Shown: positions 38,507 to 50,938 of the stretch, one piece after another
How the letters are laid out: every line of letters begins with the position of its first letter
Numbering within the stretch: the first letter of the stretch is position 1
Assembly: GCF_050947875.1 (NCBI RefSeq)
Contig: NC_134573.1
Span: 54,362,115-54,426,114, forward strand
Length of the DNA stretch: 64,000 bases
Reading direction: 5' to 3'
From: Dermacentor variabilis
Lineage: Eukaryota; Arthropoda; Arachnida; Ixodida; Ixodidae
The notes under the pieces: model-generated
Databases searched by the model: none
What the model was told of the DNA's origin: nothing
The model's input: the letters and a program-made list of their open reading frames with translations, nothing else
Program-made: the position numbers and the translations under genes

Positions 38507-39175
38507 TGTCGCGAAGACAATGTAACGCGGCCTTCTTTGCTGTCTTTCGGGGAATTTTGTGGGGTCCTTGACGCGGGGCAAACCTTTGTACCTCGACGGC
38601 GCCGCGGACAGTGCTGCCGCGCGGCCGCCGCCCCCGCCGCACCTGACGTCACACCTGCACATGTCGCGTCGTCTTCTGACGCTCGGCTGTCAAAGGCCAA
38701 TTAGTTATGGTCAGAGTGCTTTTGTGTACGGAGTGTTGACGCGACCATTTCTTGACCCTTTGAACTCTGCCGCTTATTGGATGATGTCGGCTTGCCTGAT
38801 TGGTCGGAGTAACGAAGTAGCCCATTGGTGGAGAAAAGTGTCTCTTGGATGCTGGGGAAACTTATTTAAGGAATAGTTTGGGGTAGTTTAGGGGGAGCAA
38901 GTAGACAGCAGCAGACGGCGCATCTTCACCAGGGGAGACCAGGCCGGTCAGGCAGGCCGACGACGACGGGTATGACATCGTTTTGCTTCTAGATATTTTG
39001 TACAGTTTAAACTTAAGGTAAATACCAAGAGAATAAATCTAGTTGTTTAAATGTTACTCTCGTCGTCGTACCTGCGGATTTGGACTTTCACCTGCCAGAG
39101 CTCATCCCCATTCTTCTTCCGTCTCCCTGGTGAGTTGATGCGTCAGATATCTCACGGCTGCGTCACTTCGCTACA
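38507..39175 (+). repeat. 3' LTR (669 bp)
   Basis: Same length as the 5' LTR with two visible substitutions. AATAAA at 39032-39037 would end the transcript. ATGT duplication follows. Confidence 0.93.
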
Positions 39176-39179
39176 ATGT

Positions 39180-39460
39180 AATGAAATAACTGCAATTATG
39201 TTGGGGGTCAGAGAAAGCGTCACTAACTTGTTCCAGTAAGATTCAGTAGACGCGAAAAAAACTGCATCACACGGCCTAGCTGCTTTTCACTAACTGCGTC
39301 AAAACGCCAGGCGCGGCGAGCGTGCCTCAGAACTATCCCAAAAAGTAGCAAAATTGATTACAAATATTTACAATTACAAGAAAGCGTCGCAAACATCTCC
39401 CAGTACGAGTCATTACTCAAAGTAAGTGCGGCAAGACCTCTGAACTGTCTTTCGCTAACT
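39180..39460 (+). repeat. Tandem repeat units 1-3, continuation
   Basis: Unit starts at 39217 (GCGTCACTAACTTG) and 39384 (GCGTCGCAAACATC). Shared words: GGCGAGCGTGCCTCAGAACT and ATCCCA near 39310. The third unit decays around 39460. Confidence 0.65.
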
Positions 39461-39944
39461 GCGAGACAAGTCTAGGTTTCGTGACGTAAGCCTAATTGCT
39501 CGAAATGTGTCGCAGACTATAAAACAAAATTTCTCACCCTGCCGTAGTTCAATAGTGCAGTGGTGCCGTGTCGAAGTGCAGAAGGAACCCAAGAATACGC
39601 CGGGAGCCCGAAGAGCCACGTTAAAATCCAAAAATAAGAAAAGCAGGCAGACGGGTGACCGAACAGGCCAACGCCAATACGCACAGCCGGCCTCGCTCGC
39701 TTCGGGGGCTTGTCTGACGCATGACGCATGCACTAGCACGTCATAGGCCTTTCGCTAAGCAACGCAAGTAAGTCGCAAAGACTAACTTAATTTACACGCG
39801 TATAACTTTAGTTTTTCCAGGGAAATAATAAAAATATAAAACTGTCAACTTCATTTTACATTCTTGTTTTTTTTTTCTATGCTCGCGGCAGCAAACGGTC
39901 GACATTAATACTAGCGTGACATATTCCCTGTTGCCAGTTTTCCC

Positions 39945-40420
39945 AGAGTGTCCCCTCTTCTTGAAAGCCTTTCTCTCTGATTCGTGTATCTCTCGCTTCT
40001 ACGCGAGCGAAACGTCGAAAGCACCGCGCATACGAAGGTACCGATACTACGCGCACTCTGCAAACATCGCAGATCGCCTTGAAGACCCGCGTGCGCACTT
40101 TGGCGGTGTCGAAGATTGCTTTCTAGATACATGCCACGCCCCCCCCCCTCCCCTTGCGGGCGTCCCCTCCCTCTCCTCGCGCGCGACAAGAGAGGGAGCG
40201 CTTCCGGCCCGCCCTCCTCGCTCGCGCACTCGAGGTTGAGCCACGTTCGCCGGCCCACCCTCGCACGCCATACAGCATACAGCCTATACAGCACAGCACA
40301 TACAGCATACGGCGCGTGGTGATTTTATCGCCCTTGGACTTAATACGGAACCTCGTGGCGACGGCGACGGCAGAAATGCGCCTGGAGTGTCCATATAATT
40401 GCTATCGCAAAAAAGAATGT
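39945..40420 (+). repeat. Dispersed repeat family R1, copy 1
   Basis: It resembles 53465-53975. Both share, in order, a GCATACGAA word, CGCAGATCGCCTT-like text, a GC-rich middle, CATACGGCGCG, CTTGGACT, ATACGGAACCTC, GACGGCGACGGC and a TATAATTGCTATCGCAA-like end. The middle here has a C-tract (40140-40149). No ORF, LTR or tRNA box is recognised. It could be a SINE or a MITE. Confidence 0.6.
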
Positions 40421-42929
40421 TGACGAGTCTTCCTACATTCCTGCAATTTCACCATCAGAAGGATATTCAGTATGAGATCTTTTTTAGTTGCTTCTGGGAA
40501 TTTTGCGAGATCTGGCTTTTCATTCCAATTGAGAACAACTGTCTGTGAACGGCAACAGCTGTCTGCACTGAATATCCCTGCGCCTCGGGGTTGCACTGAA
40601 GCTGTATTTAAGTTTCAACCATGAAGAGGACGCTCTCAGACTAGTTCCAAACTGCTGATCTCTGTTAAAACCGGTGCCTACATATTTCTTCATGATGGAG
40701 ACGTGATAAAGAATAATTGTGTTTGATATTGTGCGTGATACCTAAATAGCGGAGAAATTTTTGCGCACACAGTCGTTTAAATCACGCAACTTGGTTCAGG
40801 GAAGGCATAGTCTTTCCTATGACATAATTTTAAATTGTGAGCGGATGCGTTCGGGATAACAAGCAGACTGTAATATACAACCGTGACCTGGACAGCTTCA
40901 CGTGTGCAAAATATAGAACGGAAACAGTGCGCCGAGTGTGAAATTACAGTACACAGTGAAATCAAAAGGGTACGCAGGAAAGCAATGCATTTCTCCCCGA
41001 AATGCAGCACAGCTGCATATCGAGGGCAAATGCTTTGCTTTACTGTCTTTCCCTGTCAATGTCGGGTCAGGACAGTGCCCGAATGTGTTCCGCTCCCTTT
41101 AGCAGCTATTACTCTTTGACTCTGTCGCAGGCACGCTCACAGATGTGGTTGACAAATATATGCATTCCTCAGTCGGAATGGCAATTAAAAATGAGATAAC
41201 TGTTTGGCGAAAACCTTCGGTCACCGCCGCCAACGTGTGTTTTTGGCGTTTGCCTTAACTAAGCGAAGTGATTGGCTTTAAATCCGGTTTCCCAATTTTA
41301 TAGATATTTCCGAAACGGCGCTCACATGTTTGAGGTGCACTTCAGCGTTGCAGGAACACTCGTCTGGGGAGATAGTATATTAAAAAAACAAAGGTTTCTA
41401 GTGACGGACCAAGTGAAAACCCACCTGAGGTTTCGGAGCCCATTAGTGTTCCGAAACCTCATAATGCTCTTGTCGACACTATGTCGCCGTTAGCATGAGT
41501 ACGCAGCAGGTGACGTAATGATTGAAGCTAAACTTGAGCAGGGTACCATACATGCGAATAGTTACGCCGGTTCTTTCCTTTCGAAAATCCGAAAAGCGTG
41601 CCCTCATTTCCCAACAGATGAACAAGAGGCGTACCCGAAACACTCTGCTTTTACATACGTCTAGTCTACATAAATCGTCTAGTTTCTTCGCCAAGGGTGA
41701 CCTGCGTTTTCTGCACACACCTTCAACCAAACTGCGCAACAAGCTCTTCAACCTAAATAAACGCCTAGAAGACACTTTCTAACGGTTGTTTCAAATGTTT
41801 TGGGCGGATTTCGGCAACACCTTAATTGCCGAGTCTGGCCAAATTCGAGATGGCTGAAAGAGCGCCAGTCCAACGTCGATAAAGACCATGGATTAAATGC
41901 GCAAAGCTTTCCCTTCGTAAATGCTGTTTCTCATTGGCTGATCGCCTTCGCTAATAACATGTCCTATGTAGCGAGCGCCCGCCACTTCTTTGTCCCCGCT
42001 GTGGGGGGTCAATGACCCCTGTTCGAACCGAAGTGGCTGTCCGACAGGGGCATCACCACTGCCACTCCGCCAACCTGCTTTTTCTCTTCAATAAAGCCAG
42101 TCGACTCCCCGTTCAGAACCTGTCAAATTGAGATTACTTGCCTCCGCTAAACCGAGCTCTCAACACCTGCACCACTATTGGCTGGTACGAACGCTTTTCG
42201 CGTAAGAACGTTTTGTGAATCCGGGCCCATGCGCAATGATTTCGTCGACTGGGACAACACGTAAGTTTTAGCCAAAGAAAAACATGTTAAAAATATGTTA
42301 TTACGGGAACGTCAGCTGAGGCAGGTGATATACCGCACCATAATCAAGATGGAGGGTACCATGCCTTATGTTTATTCCCGATGTTTATGTCACCAGCTGC
42401 GTACTTGAATCGACAACAACCGAGGGGCTTCTTCATTGCGAAGAAGCAACGTTTTGGTTCAAGAACGTCAATTTACTATGGCAATAAGTGGCCCGATGCC
42501 TCTGACCCGATGCAGCCGAAATGCAACAACTCCAAATTCGGCAAGTCTATCCAAAGTTACGCGGCTTTGCAATGCAAAGCATGTTTTGCAGTGAGCATAG
42601 GCAGGGCAAGATGCATTTACTATGATAATTAAGCTCAGAGGTCGGCCTCAATCAAGGTTCTCACCTGCTATTCAGAAGTGGGGAACGAAAATGTGATTAA
42701 AAGGGAAGACTACTTCACACTTGTATGCAAATAAAAGCAACTAGCTTACACCAGTAGGATAAATAGAATGGTTGCATTATTTCAGCCTTGAACGTGCCGG
42801 TAAAGTTCTTCTAACCTCTGATACAGTGGACTGCACGTTGGCAAATGTCAGTTAATGAAAACGCTAATGAACGAGTAACCTAACGACGTCTAAGAGGATG
42901 TTCAACGGAGGTTGGCATCGCAGAAAAAC
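40421..42929. other. Unassigned region
   Basis: 2.5 kb without a recognised gene or element. Only small features: a 12-bp palindrome at 41426-41461 and an AATAAA at 42091. The frame at 41522-41782 is basic and resembles no family I know. Confidence 0.5.
41426..41461. repeat. 12-bp inverted repeat
   Basis: TGAGGTTTCGGA (41426-41437), 12-base loop, TCCGAAACCTCA (41450-41461). Perfect arms. It could be a hairpin or a binding site. No context supports either. Confidence 0.8.
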
Positions 42930-43380
42930 AAGACGTTCCCGGGCGCATTTATGTATTACGTGGCTTGTTGTTTAGGCTGCATTAAGTTCGGGATCAGCCC
43001 GCATTTTCCGCCTGCACTATCGCCGGGATCGACCCATATTCTTCAGTGAGAAAAGTAACACGTCCCGTTCCGCTTACAGAAGCGCGCAGTTTTAGCAACC
43101 CGACCTGGGTTCAGGTTCGGCCTTTCTGCGCTAATTGTGGATTATTACTAATCCGTGCATAGCTCTACGCTAACTTAGTGCCTCCTTTTTGTCGCAAGCT
43201 TCATTTTGACACCTTTTTCGTTGTCTTACGTGTGCTAGAAGGTCTGAATTTGTCTAATTTGACGAGATATATGTGGTCAAATACACAGCCCCCACGAACC
43301 CCAAATCAATCTGTAGACCTCGTCTTTAAAAGAGAAACACGGAAAAGTGTTCACCATGAGGAGGAAAATTGCTGCGAATG
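42930..43380 (+). repeat. Dispersed repeat family R2, copy 1
   Basis: It matches 51985-52460 at moderate identity. Shared: AGCTCTACGCTAACTT, CAAGCTTC, TTTTTCGTTGTC/TTTTTCCTTGTC, a TGCTAGAAGG-type word and further text to about 43370. In both copies a frame reads similarly (KLHFDTFFVVLRVLEG here, KLPFHAFFLVLRALEG there), so the block may derive from coding sequence. Family unknown. Confidence 0.6.
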
Positions 43381-43479
43381 AATTTGAAAAGTTAAACTTC
43401 CCCTAAATATAAAACCCACACTAGGATCTCGTAAAAATCCTATCAGTGCTTTTGGAATATAGCCCCGTTGAAAAAACAG

Positions 43480-44240
43480 CAGAGGAAGATTCCAATAAGA
43501 TCACTTCAGACGAAGGCTGTTCGGTGAACTCGGACAGATGTTATGTCGTGACTGAGTTTCCACAGGATATCGCGGCTAGATGCACAAGACATGTTCTTTA
43601 TACTTGATGTTGCTATGCCACACTCTTCGCAGTGTGGATTTTCAGCCAGCCTGGCAGGACGTAGGCAGCGCCGAATGAACATCATAGCTAGCCGTAACAC
43701 GTGTAGCAAGCTCGAGCTGTATCTCTAGAACAAGCTTGCGTCACTTATTTTGATAGAATGAGAGGAGGGAGGTGTAAGTTCAGTTGCATATCTATGTGGA
43801 CTCCGGGAAGACGCCGACAACAGTAACTCGGTTGCGCCCAATACGCGTCAGTATTTTCGCTCACTAGTGTGACTAGAGCATTACTGTCTGATCGAAAAAA
43901 TGGGATGGACCATTTCCTTACATTTGTGTGCGTCATCGGTTCCTCCGTCTCGGCGGGCTCATTTCCGTATAATCCACAGTGCCCCGGAATCCACTGAAAC
44001 ATGACGGTACGGGTAGTTCTCGGGGTAAGATCTTGTACTTCTACGACATCCCAAGCCGCAAATTTGGCCTACGCAAATGCGTGCAACGCGTATCAATGAT
44101 GCCGGTAAGCCAGAGCGTACCTGTTCTTTAGCAGGGTGTGGCATTAGGTTTTCACCACTCGTGTGGGTCAGAGCAGACGGTAGTGTCCTTTCGTATTTTC
44201 TCTTCTCATAATTTTTCATATTTCTTTGAAGCATGAAATG
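43480..44240 (-). pseudogene. LINE-W RNase H and 3' end
   Basis: Minus strand. RNase H end MFQWIPGHCGLYGNEPAETE, then HTNVRKWSIPFFRSD, AYWAQPSYCCRRLPGV and, in another frame, RLAENPHCEECGIATSSIKN, the terminal Cys/His region. This is the same domain order as the LINE tail at 14703-15290. Frame changes make it a pseudogene. The RT is not attached. Confidence 0.75.
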
Positions 44241-44349
44241 TCCATATTCGCACTAGCCCACCTGTCCACGCTACGTAGCGCTTTGCTTAGCTTTCTTGTG
44301 TCAAAGCGGTCCCCGTCCTTAGAAGTGCCGTTTCATCCAGCTGCGCCCT

Positions 44350-46906
44350 AATCCCAAACACTTTCATATGGCCACCTCAAGATGCATTTGCGCCATCAGT
44401 GATGAAGAGTTCGCAAGAACAACGAAGCTGACCATGCTTACCATGTCTGAAGCCATTTCAACAATACATATACCTAATTTTAGTCTAATTTCAAGTGCTG
44501 AAACAACATACAACTCAATACTTAGTCCCAGTCAAAACGGCTTTAGATTTGGGGGCTCCATACAGTGTGCGCACGTGGACTTAGACAGTCCCATACAACT
44601 AGCTCATCGCCGAAGAGGATATTCAGCATTATTGACCCTAGATCTATCTAAATCTCATGATTCTCCGGACGATGGCATACTTATAAAGCAGCTAGAGAAT
44701 TATAGGTTAGCGAAATGCATCGCGGTATGGGTCTCAGAATTTTTAAGAGAAAGAGAATTCTACTGTTTTCAATGCACATGTTCTTCGCTTAGGTATAAGC
44801 AAAAACGCGGGGTACCACAAGGGTAAGTTTTATCCTGTTTTATTTAATATATTTTTACGCTCCTTCCCTTTGCTACAGGATATTCAGCTATACGTTCATG
44901 CCGACGACATCGCTTTTTTTTGCATCGAATGAGGATCTACATTTACTTTATCAATAGTTACAAAATTACTTATGCACACTTGAAACTTGGATAGAGAACC
45001 TACCATATGTCTCTAAACATCACTAAAAGTCCGCTTCTTCTCTTTCTTTTACATTTTCCCGTTCACATTTTACTCATGTATCGCCAAGAGTTCACTCCCC
45101 AGGTGGATTCTTTGAATATCTTGGAATCATGTATGATGGGACACTAAACTGGAAAACCCGCATTGAAAAAGTCGCGTCTAAGGCAAGTAGTGCCCTGGGA
45201 TGGTTGCGTAAGATCAGTAACCGACGATATGGGTTGCGAAGACATACATTAGTTATGATATATAATATGTATGTCCGACACGTCGTGAAATTTGGGTGTC
45301 TTGATTTCCGGCAGCCAAGCTTATAAAATGCAGCATCTGGTTTTATTAGAAAGGGAAGGTCTCCGATTGTGCCTTGGGCTCCCTAAACTTGTTGCAAACA
45401 CCATTCTGTATATGGAAGCGCAAGTACCATGTTTAAAAAGTAGATTTAGGATCCTCACAGTCCAAACGTGCTTAAAAATTTACGATTCTCCTAAAAATAA
45501 AATCAATGTACGCTTTCATTAATGAACCTAGTTCATATTGTAGTAATCATTGCCCGCGACAACGCACACCTCAGATTGTATTTGTACAGGCGCAGCTAAA
45601 ACAACTGAATGTACAAACTTAACGTATTCAACCGACTGGTCAACCCAAGATAAGTCTCCAGATAGAATTGGACAATATTTTACCCTCAAATGCTAAACTA
45701 AAAATAACAATGTAAAAATGACCAATTACTAGATTACCTTTCTACCCTGGAAACAAGCAATAGCCCCTGATCCTTCACAAACTGAAGAGAAGGCTGGCGT
45801 AGGCATTTTCTCTCCTCTCTGTTGGTCCATTTCTGTACGCCTTCCTGATTACACGCGTATTTTCATAGCAGAATTCTTGGCTATTGTTCTAGCGCTGCGC
45901 AAACTTCCCACTAATCAGTCACCAGCTGTCGTAGTTACAGATTCTCTATCGGCATATGTATTGATTTCCATGGCAACAAATACAGCTATCTTAAGTATGT
46001 TTCAAAGTTTAGTTACAAATTTTACAAAAAATTAATTTGCTTTGGGCTCCTACACACCGCGCTTTATACTTACATGAAATCGCAGATGTGTTAGCCAGAA
46101 CATCTTTAAATGGACCTTTGATTCCTGTTGTACAGTATACAGCTTACATCAGTGCATCGAGATACAGAAAATTTTGTTTGCAAAATGATGTAATAAATTA
46201 TCGCTGATGCCGTCTCCAGACTTAAAGCATCTCGGTTTTTGCTGGAATAAACAGTGGTGTCCTTCTCGGCAATTGGTAGTTACATACACCAGATTACGCT
46301 GTTGGATCCCGCAATTGAAATTTTATTTACATTGAGCTGGTCTGACGATGTCCCCTATTTGCCACAATTGTAAGGAAATTGAATCATAGGCCCCTACTTT
46401 TCATCATGTAGACAATATTCACACCAGAGAAATATATTACTGGAAGCTCCACTCAGAAAAATTGTATTAGGGTTAAGCATACTAGTGTTATCATTTGGGG
46501 CCTCCGCACAAAGATATAGTCACAGAGACGTTTGTTCCGCAGTAGTTGATTATTTAACCGAAACAAAATGATTGCCCTGCTAGTTATTATATCTTTATTC
46601 TAGATATCAAATCTGCATTCATTTCACCTAGATTGGTGTCTCTAAATTCTTTATTAACATTAATTTCTCTTTGATTGTAACCTCTTTTAACATTCACCTT
46701 TAAGTTAGTCTAAAAGCTCACTTGCATACTAGTCTAGTTATCGCATTATCTCTTTCTTTATTTCTTTTTTTTTGCGTTTATCGTCTTCAAATAATACTTT
46801 TCTTTAGCTACCTCCTGCCGCCCGATTCTTCACCTACCTTCCTTAGCGGGTAGGAGCCATGACAGAGGTTCATCGTCATCATCATCAGCAGCAGCAGCAG
46901 CAGCAA
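44350..46906 (+). mobile_element. LINE-V, decayed, with (CAT)(CAG) tail
   Basis: RT remains: SPSQNGFRFGGSIQCAHVDL, SALLTLDLSKSHDS, a word like QKRGVPQG and VHADDIAFF (44895 region, shifted). These are followed by a thumb block (LGWLRKISNRRYGLRRHTLV) and LLEREGLRLCLGLPKLVA. An RNase H trace follows (LAIVLALRKLPTN, VVTDSLSAYV, 45870-45960). The 3' UTR ends near 46871-46906 in CAT then CAG repeats after a TAGGAGCCATGACAGAGG word. Many stops. Same family group as LINE-Z. Confidence 0.8.
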
Positions 46907-47624
46907 CATTACATGAGCAGCTCAGTAGAATATGCTTGGTCACTGCGACGGTACATTTGTTTCATTTGTGTTTAAGCCCGGCGACAAATGATAGTGCCAG
47001 AAATGTAGCTGCTCTTTTCAACGACTCCATTCGCCCGGTATTCCGTCAAGGGCAATACGTACACAAGCAAACAAGATTTTCTAATACAGCGTTCACACAT
47101 ATTTCGCAAGGTTCTTAAACTTGGTAGTTCTGTTTACTCTATAGTTCAGAAAATCTACGATAACAATTTAACTTGTGCAACCAGTAAGGCCAAACTTCAT
47201 GAAACTCAAATTTGGTTCACTTTCTTTAATTTTTTCTGAAGGACAGGTTTGTAACCGTGAATTTATGCCCTTGTAGCCTTTAAGGTCTTAACAGGTTGAC
47301 CATGCTCGAAGGTGTGCGTAAGCAGAGTTAAACAAGCCAGCTCCAATACGCTGCAGCGGCAGCTAAAGACGCTGCTAAAAAATTTATGACGGGTAGACTC
47401 AGAAAAAATATCTGCTAATATTCATCAGGCTACACCAGCACCTGTAGACTCGGGTTCTCCTGCAGCCATCGTTCCCACCCTGCCCCCGGAAGGAACGACA
47501 CGCAAGAATCAATGTCATATCCAGTTGAGTCGCATTTTCAGTTCTAACTTGATCAACACATTCTCCAACTCAGTCAAGATATGATCCTCCTCTCTCATCG
47601 CCTGCGTCTCAGGTCTCCTTATAG
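46907..47624. other. Unassigned region
   Basis: About 0.7 kb. A weak frame at 47340-47560 (AKDAAKKFMTGR) might be an ORF1 remnant of a LINE. Nothing else seen. Confidence 0.4.
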
Positions 47625-50290
47625 TCATCATCATCAGCCTGGTTACGCCCACTGCAGGGCAAAAGCCTCTCCCATAGTTCTCCAACTACCCCGGTGATGT
47701 GCTAATTGTGGCCATGTTGTTCCTGCAAACTTCTTAATCTCATCCGCCCACCTAACTTTCTGCCGCTCCCTGCTACGCTTCCCTTCCCTTGGAATCGAGT
47801 ACGTAACCCTTAACGACTATCGGTTATCTTCCCTCCTCATTACATGTCCTGCCCATGCCCCCATTTCTTTTTCTTGATTTCAACTAAGAATTCAATAACT
47901 CGCGTTTGTTCCCTCACCCAATCTGCTCTTTTCTTGTCACCTAACGTTACACCCACCATTCTTCTTTCCATAGCTCGTTGCGTTGTCCTCAATTTAAGTA
48001 GAACCTTTTTCGTAAGCCCCCAGGTTTCTGCACCGTACGTGAGTACTGGTAAGACACAGCTGGTATACACTTTCCTCTTGAGGGATAATAGCTGGGAATG
48101 CCTTCCAAACGCACCCTAGCCCATTCTTATTCTTCTGATTATTTCAGACTCATGATCCGGATCCGCGGTCACTACCTGCAATAAGTAGATGTATCCCCTT
48201 ACCACTTCCAGTGCCTCGCTACCTATCGTAAACTACTGTTCTCTTCCGAGATTGTTAAACATTAGTTTTCTGCAGATTAAATTTTAGACCCACCCCTCTG
48301 CTTTGTCTCTCCAGGTCAGTGAGTATGCATTGTAATTGGTCCCCTGAGTTACTAAGCAAGGCAATATCATCAGCGAATCACAAGTTACTAACGTATTTTT
48401 CATTAATACTTATCCCCAATTCTTCCCAATCCAGGTCTCTGAATGCATCCTGTAAACGCGCTGTGAATACCATTGGAGAGATCGTGTCTCCCGGCCTGAC
48501 GCCTTTCCTTATTGGTATTTTGTTGCTTTCTTTATGGAGGACTACGGTGGCTGTGGAGCCGCAGTATTTTTACATACCGCTCGTCTGCACATGATTCCGT
48601 AATGCCTCCATGACTGCTGAGGTTTTGATTGAATCAAACGCTTTCTCGTAATCAATGAAAGCTATATATAACGGTTGGTTATATTCCGCACATTTCTCTA
48701 TCGCCTGATTGATAGTGTGAATATGGTCTATTGTTGAATAGCCGTTACGGAATCCTGCCTGGTCCTTTGGTTGACGGAAGTCTAAGGTGTTCCTGATTCT
48801 ATTTGCGATTACTTTAGTAAATACTTTGTAGGCAACGGACAGTAAGCTGATCGGTCTATAGTTTTTCAAGTCTTTGGCGTCCCCTTTCTTATGGATTTGG
48901 ATTATGTTAGCGTTTTTCGAAGACTGCGGTACGCTCGAAGTCATGAGGTGTTGCGTATACATGGTGACGAGTTTCTCTAAAACAATCTGCCCACCATCCT
49001 TCAACAAATCTGCTATTACCTGATCCTCCCCTGCTGCCTTCCCCTTTGCATAGCTCCCAAGGCTTTTACTTCTTCCGGCGTTAGTTGTGGGATTTCAAAT
49101 TCCTCTAGACTGTTCTCTCTTCCATTGTCGTTGTGGGTGCCACTGAAACTGTACAAATCTCTATAGAACTCCTCAGCCACATGAACTATCTCATCCATAT
49201 TAATGATATTGCCGGCTTTTTCTCTTACCGCATATATCTGATTCTTGCCTATTCCTAGTTTCTTCTTCACTGCTTTTAGGCTTCCTCCGTTCCGGAAAGC
49301 ATGCTGAATTCTATCGCTATTATGCTTCCTTATGTCAACTATTTCAGGCTTGTTTATTACAATGGAAAGTTCTGCCAGTTCTATTCTAGCAATAGGGTTA
49401 GAGGCTTTCACACACTGGCGTTTCTTAATCCGATCCTTCGTCTCCTGCGATAGCTTACCGATATCCTGTCTAACGGAGTTACCACCGACACCTATTGCAC
49501 ATTCCTTAATGATGCCCATAAGATTGTCGTTCATTGGTTCAACACTAAAGTCCTCTTCCTCAGTTAAAGCCGAATACCTATCCTGTAGCCTGATCCGGAA
49601 TTCCTCTATTTTCCCTCTTACCGCTAATCATTTATCGGCTTCTTATGTACCAGTTTCTTCCGTTTTCTTCTCAAGTCTAGTCTAATTCGAATTCTCACCA
49701 TCCTATGATCACTCCAGCGCACCTTGCTGAGCACGTCTACATCTTGTATGATGCCAAGGTTAGCGCAGAGTATGAAGTCTATTTCATTTCTAGTCTCGCA
49801 TTTCGGGCTCCTCCACGTCCGCTTTCGGCTATCCCACTTGCGGAAGAAGGTATTCATTATCCGGAAATTATTCTGTTGCGCAAGGTCTACTAATAACTCT
49901 CCCCTGCTATTCCTAGTGCCTATGCCATATTCCCCGACCGACTTGTCTCCAGCCTGCTTCTTGCCTACCCTGGCATTGAAGTACGCCATCAGTATAGACT
50001 ATTTGTTTTTTCTTTACTTTACCCATCGCCGATTCCAAGTCTTCATAGAAGGCTTCGACTTCCTGGTCATCATGACTGGATGTAGGGGCGCGGACCTGTA
50101 CGACCTTCAATTTGTACCTCTTATTAAGTTTCACAACAAGACCTGCCACCCTCTCGTTAATGCTATAGAATTGCTGTATGTTACCAGCTATATCCTAACT
50201 ATTCAGGAATCCGACTCCTAGTTCTCTGCTCTCCGCTAAGCCCCGGTGGCATAGGACGTGCCCGCTTTTTAGCACTGCTTAGGGTAGTCA
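47625..50290 (-). mobile_element. RTE-type LINE, decayed
   Basis: Minus strand. The endonuclease (about 50290-49640) reads VGFLNS, AGLVVKLNKRYKLKVVQVRA, YFNARVGK (usual GDFNARVG), RNEIDFILCAN and VRWSDHRMVRIRI. RT follows: NANIIQIHKKGDAKDLKNYR, PISLLSVAYKVFTKVIANRI, AGFRNGYSTIDHIHTI, FIDYEKAFDSI, a GVRPGDTISP-like block and a FADDIALLS-like block (shifted), then YGAETWGLTKKVLLKL. The tail reads TGATGATGATGA near 47625. The words YGAETW and KGDxxDLxNYRPISLL are characteristic of the RTE clade. Stops and shifts break it at several points. Confidence 0.88.
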
Positions 50291-50507
50291 CTTCCTATTT
50301 CAAATCAAGCGTATGTGTACTCTCCAAATGTCCGTGTGACCGCAAGGACGAGGACACATACCGTCTATTTTCGACTGTCGCAAGCATGTTACAAATATTC
50401 GCATCAACTTTTTTTAGTTCACCTACATTTGCATTTTTCTATATACTGTCAAAGGATTATGCCTATGGCAAAACAATAGTAGTGCAACGCATAGCAATGA
50501 AAACGAA

Positions 50508-50698
50508 GTCGCGGGATCGAATCCCGGCCAGGACGGCGGCATTTAGATGGGGGCGAAATGCGAAACCACCCGTGTACTTAGATTTAGGTGCACGTTAAAG
50601 AACCCCAGGTGGTCGAAATTTCCAGAGTCCTCCACTACGGCGTGCCTCATAATCAGAATGTGGTTTTGGAACGTAAAACCCCATAATTTAATTTTTTT
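50508..50698 (+). repeat. Ruka-like tRNA-derived SINE, 5'-truncated
   Basis: It begins near a B box (GGGATCGAATCCCGGCC at 50513) and continues with a tick-typical body: GATGGGGGCGAAATGCGAAA, ACCCGTGTACTTAGATTTAG, GTGCACGTTAAAGAACCCCA, AAAACCCCATAATTTAAT, then a T-rich end. The A-box half is missing. Naming as Ruka-like is from memory of tick SINEs and would need an alignment. Confidence 0.75.
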
Positions 50699-50903
50699 AT
50701 GTGCCACTGGGTGTGCGGCAAGTGAAGAAACGATTCTGATCGTTCGCAAGAACAGAAAGGCCACGCTTTTCATCTCGGAGGCCACGTGCGGACCTCTCGG
50801 CCGCGCCACTCGATGGCGCCGCGTGTCCTGAAAGAAGCGGGACAGGGGAGCCCCGTTCTTGGATGACGCACTTCTCAGCGTTCGAACGCGCACGAGATCC
50901 CAC

Positions 50904-50938
50904 TTATTTTATTTATTTATTCATTTATTTATTTTTAT
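50904..50938. repeat. (TTTA)n simple repeat
   Basis: Imperfect TTTA repeats ending in TTTTTATG. It might be a retroelement tail. Confidence 0.8.

Larger units (their letters stand above)
35606..39175 (+). mobile_element. Young Gypsy-type LTR element, deletion derivative
   Basis: 3570 bp: two 669-bp LTRs with TG...CA ends, a polypurine tract (GGGGGGAGG, 38498-38506), one internal ORF and target duplication ATGT. I count two differences between the LTRs (plus-strand C/G in the TCTTCTCACG word and G/T in ATTCGTCTTCC), so insertion was recent. Protease, RT, RNase H and the integrase catalytic core are missing. It cannot transpose alone, but keeps LTRs, the primer region, Gag and the polypurine tract, all that a non-autonomous element needs in cis. 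Confidence 0.93.

Noticed and set aside
42150..42235. A word like CGTAAGAACGTTTTGTGAATCCGGGCCC, suspected as a transposon terminus
   Set aside because: No matching inverted copy or duplication was found in the window.
46871..46906. CAT/CAG repeats, first read as a CRISPR-like or coding trinucleotide repeat
   Set aside because: They sit at the end of a LINE 3' UTR and are its tail. No spacers and no frame.
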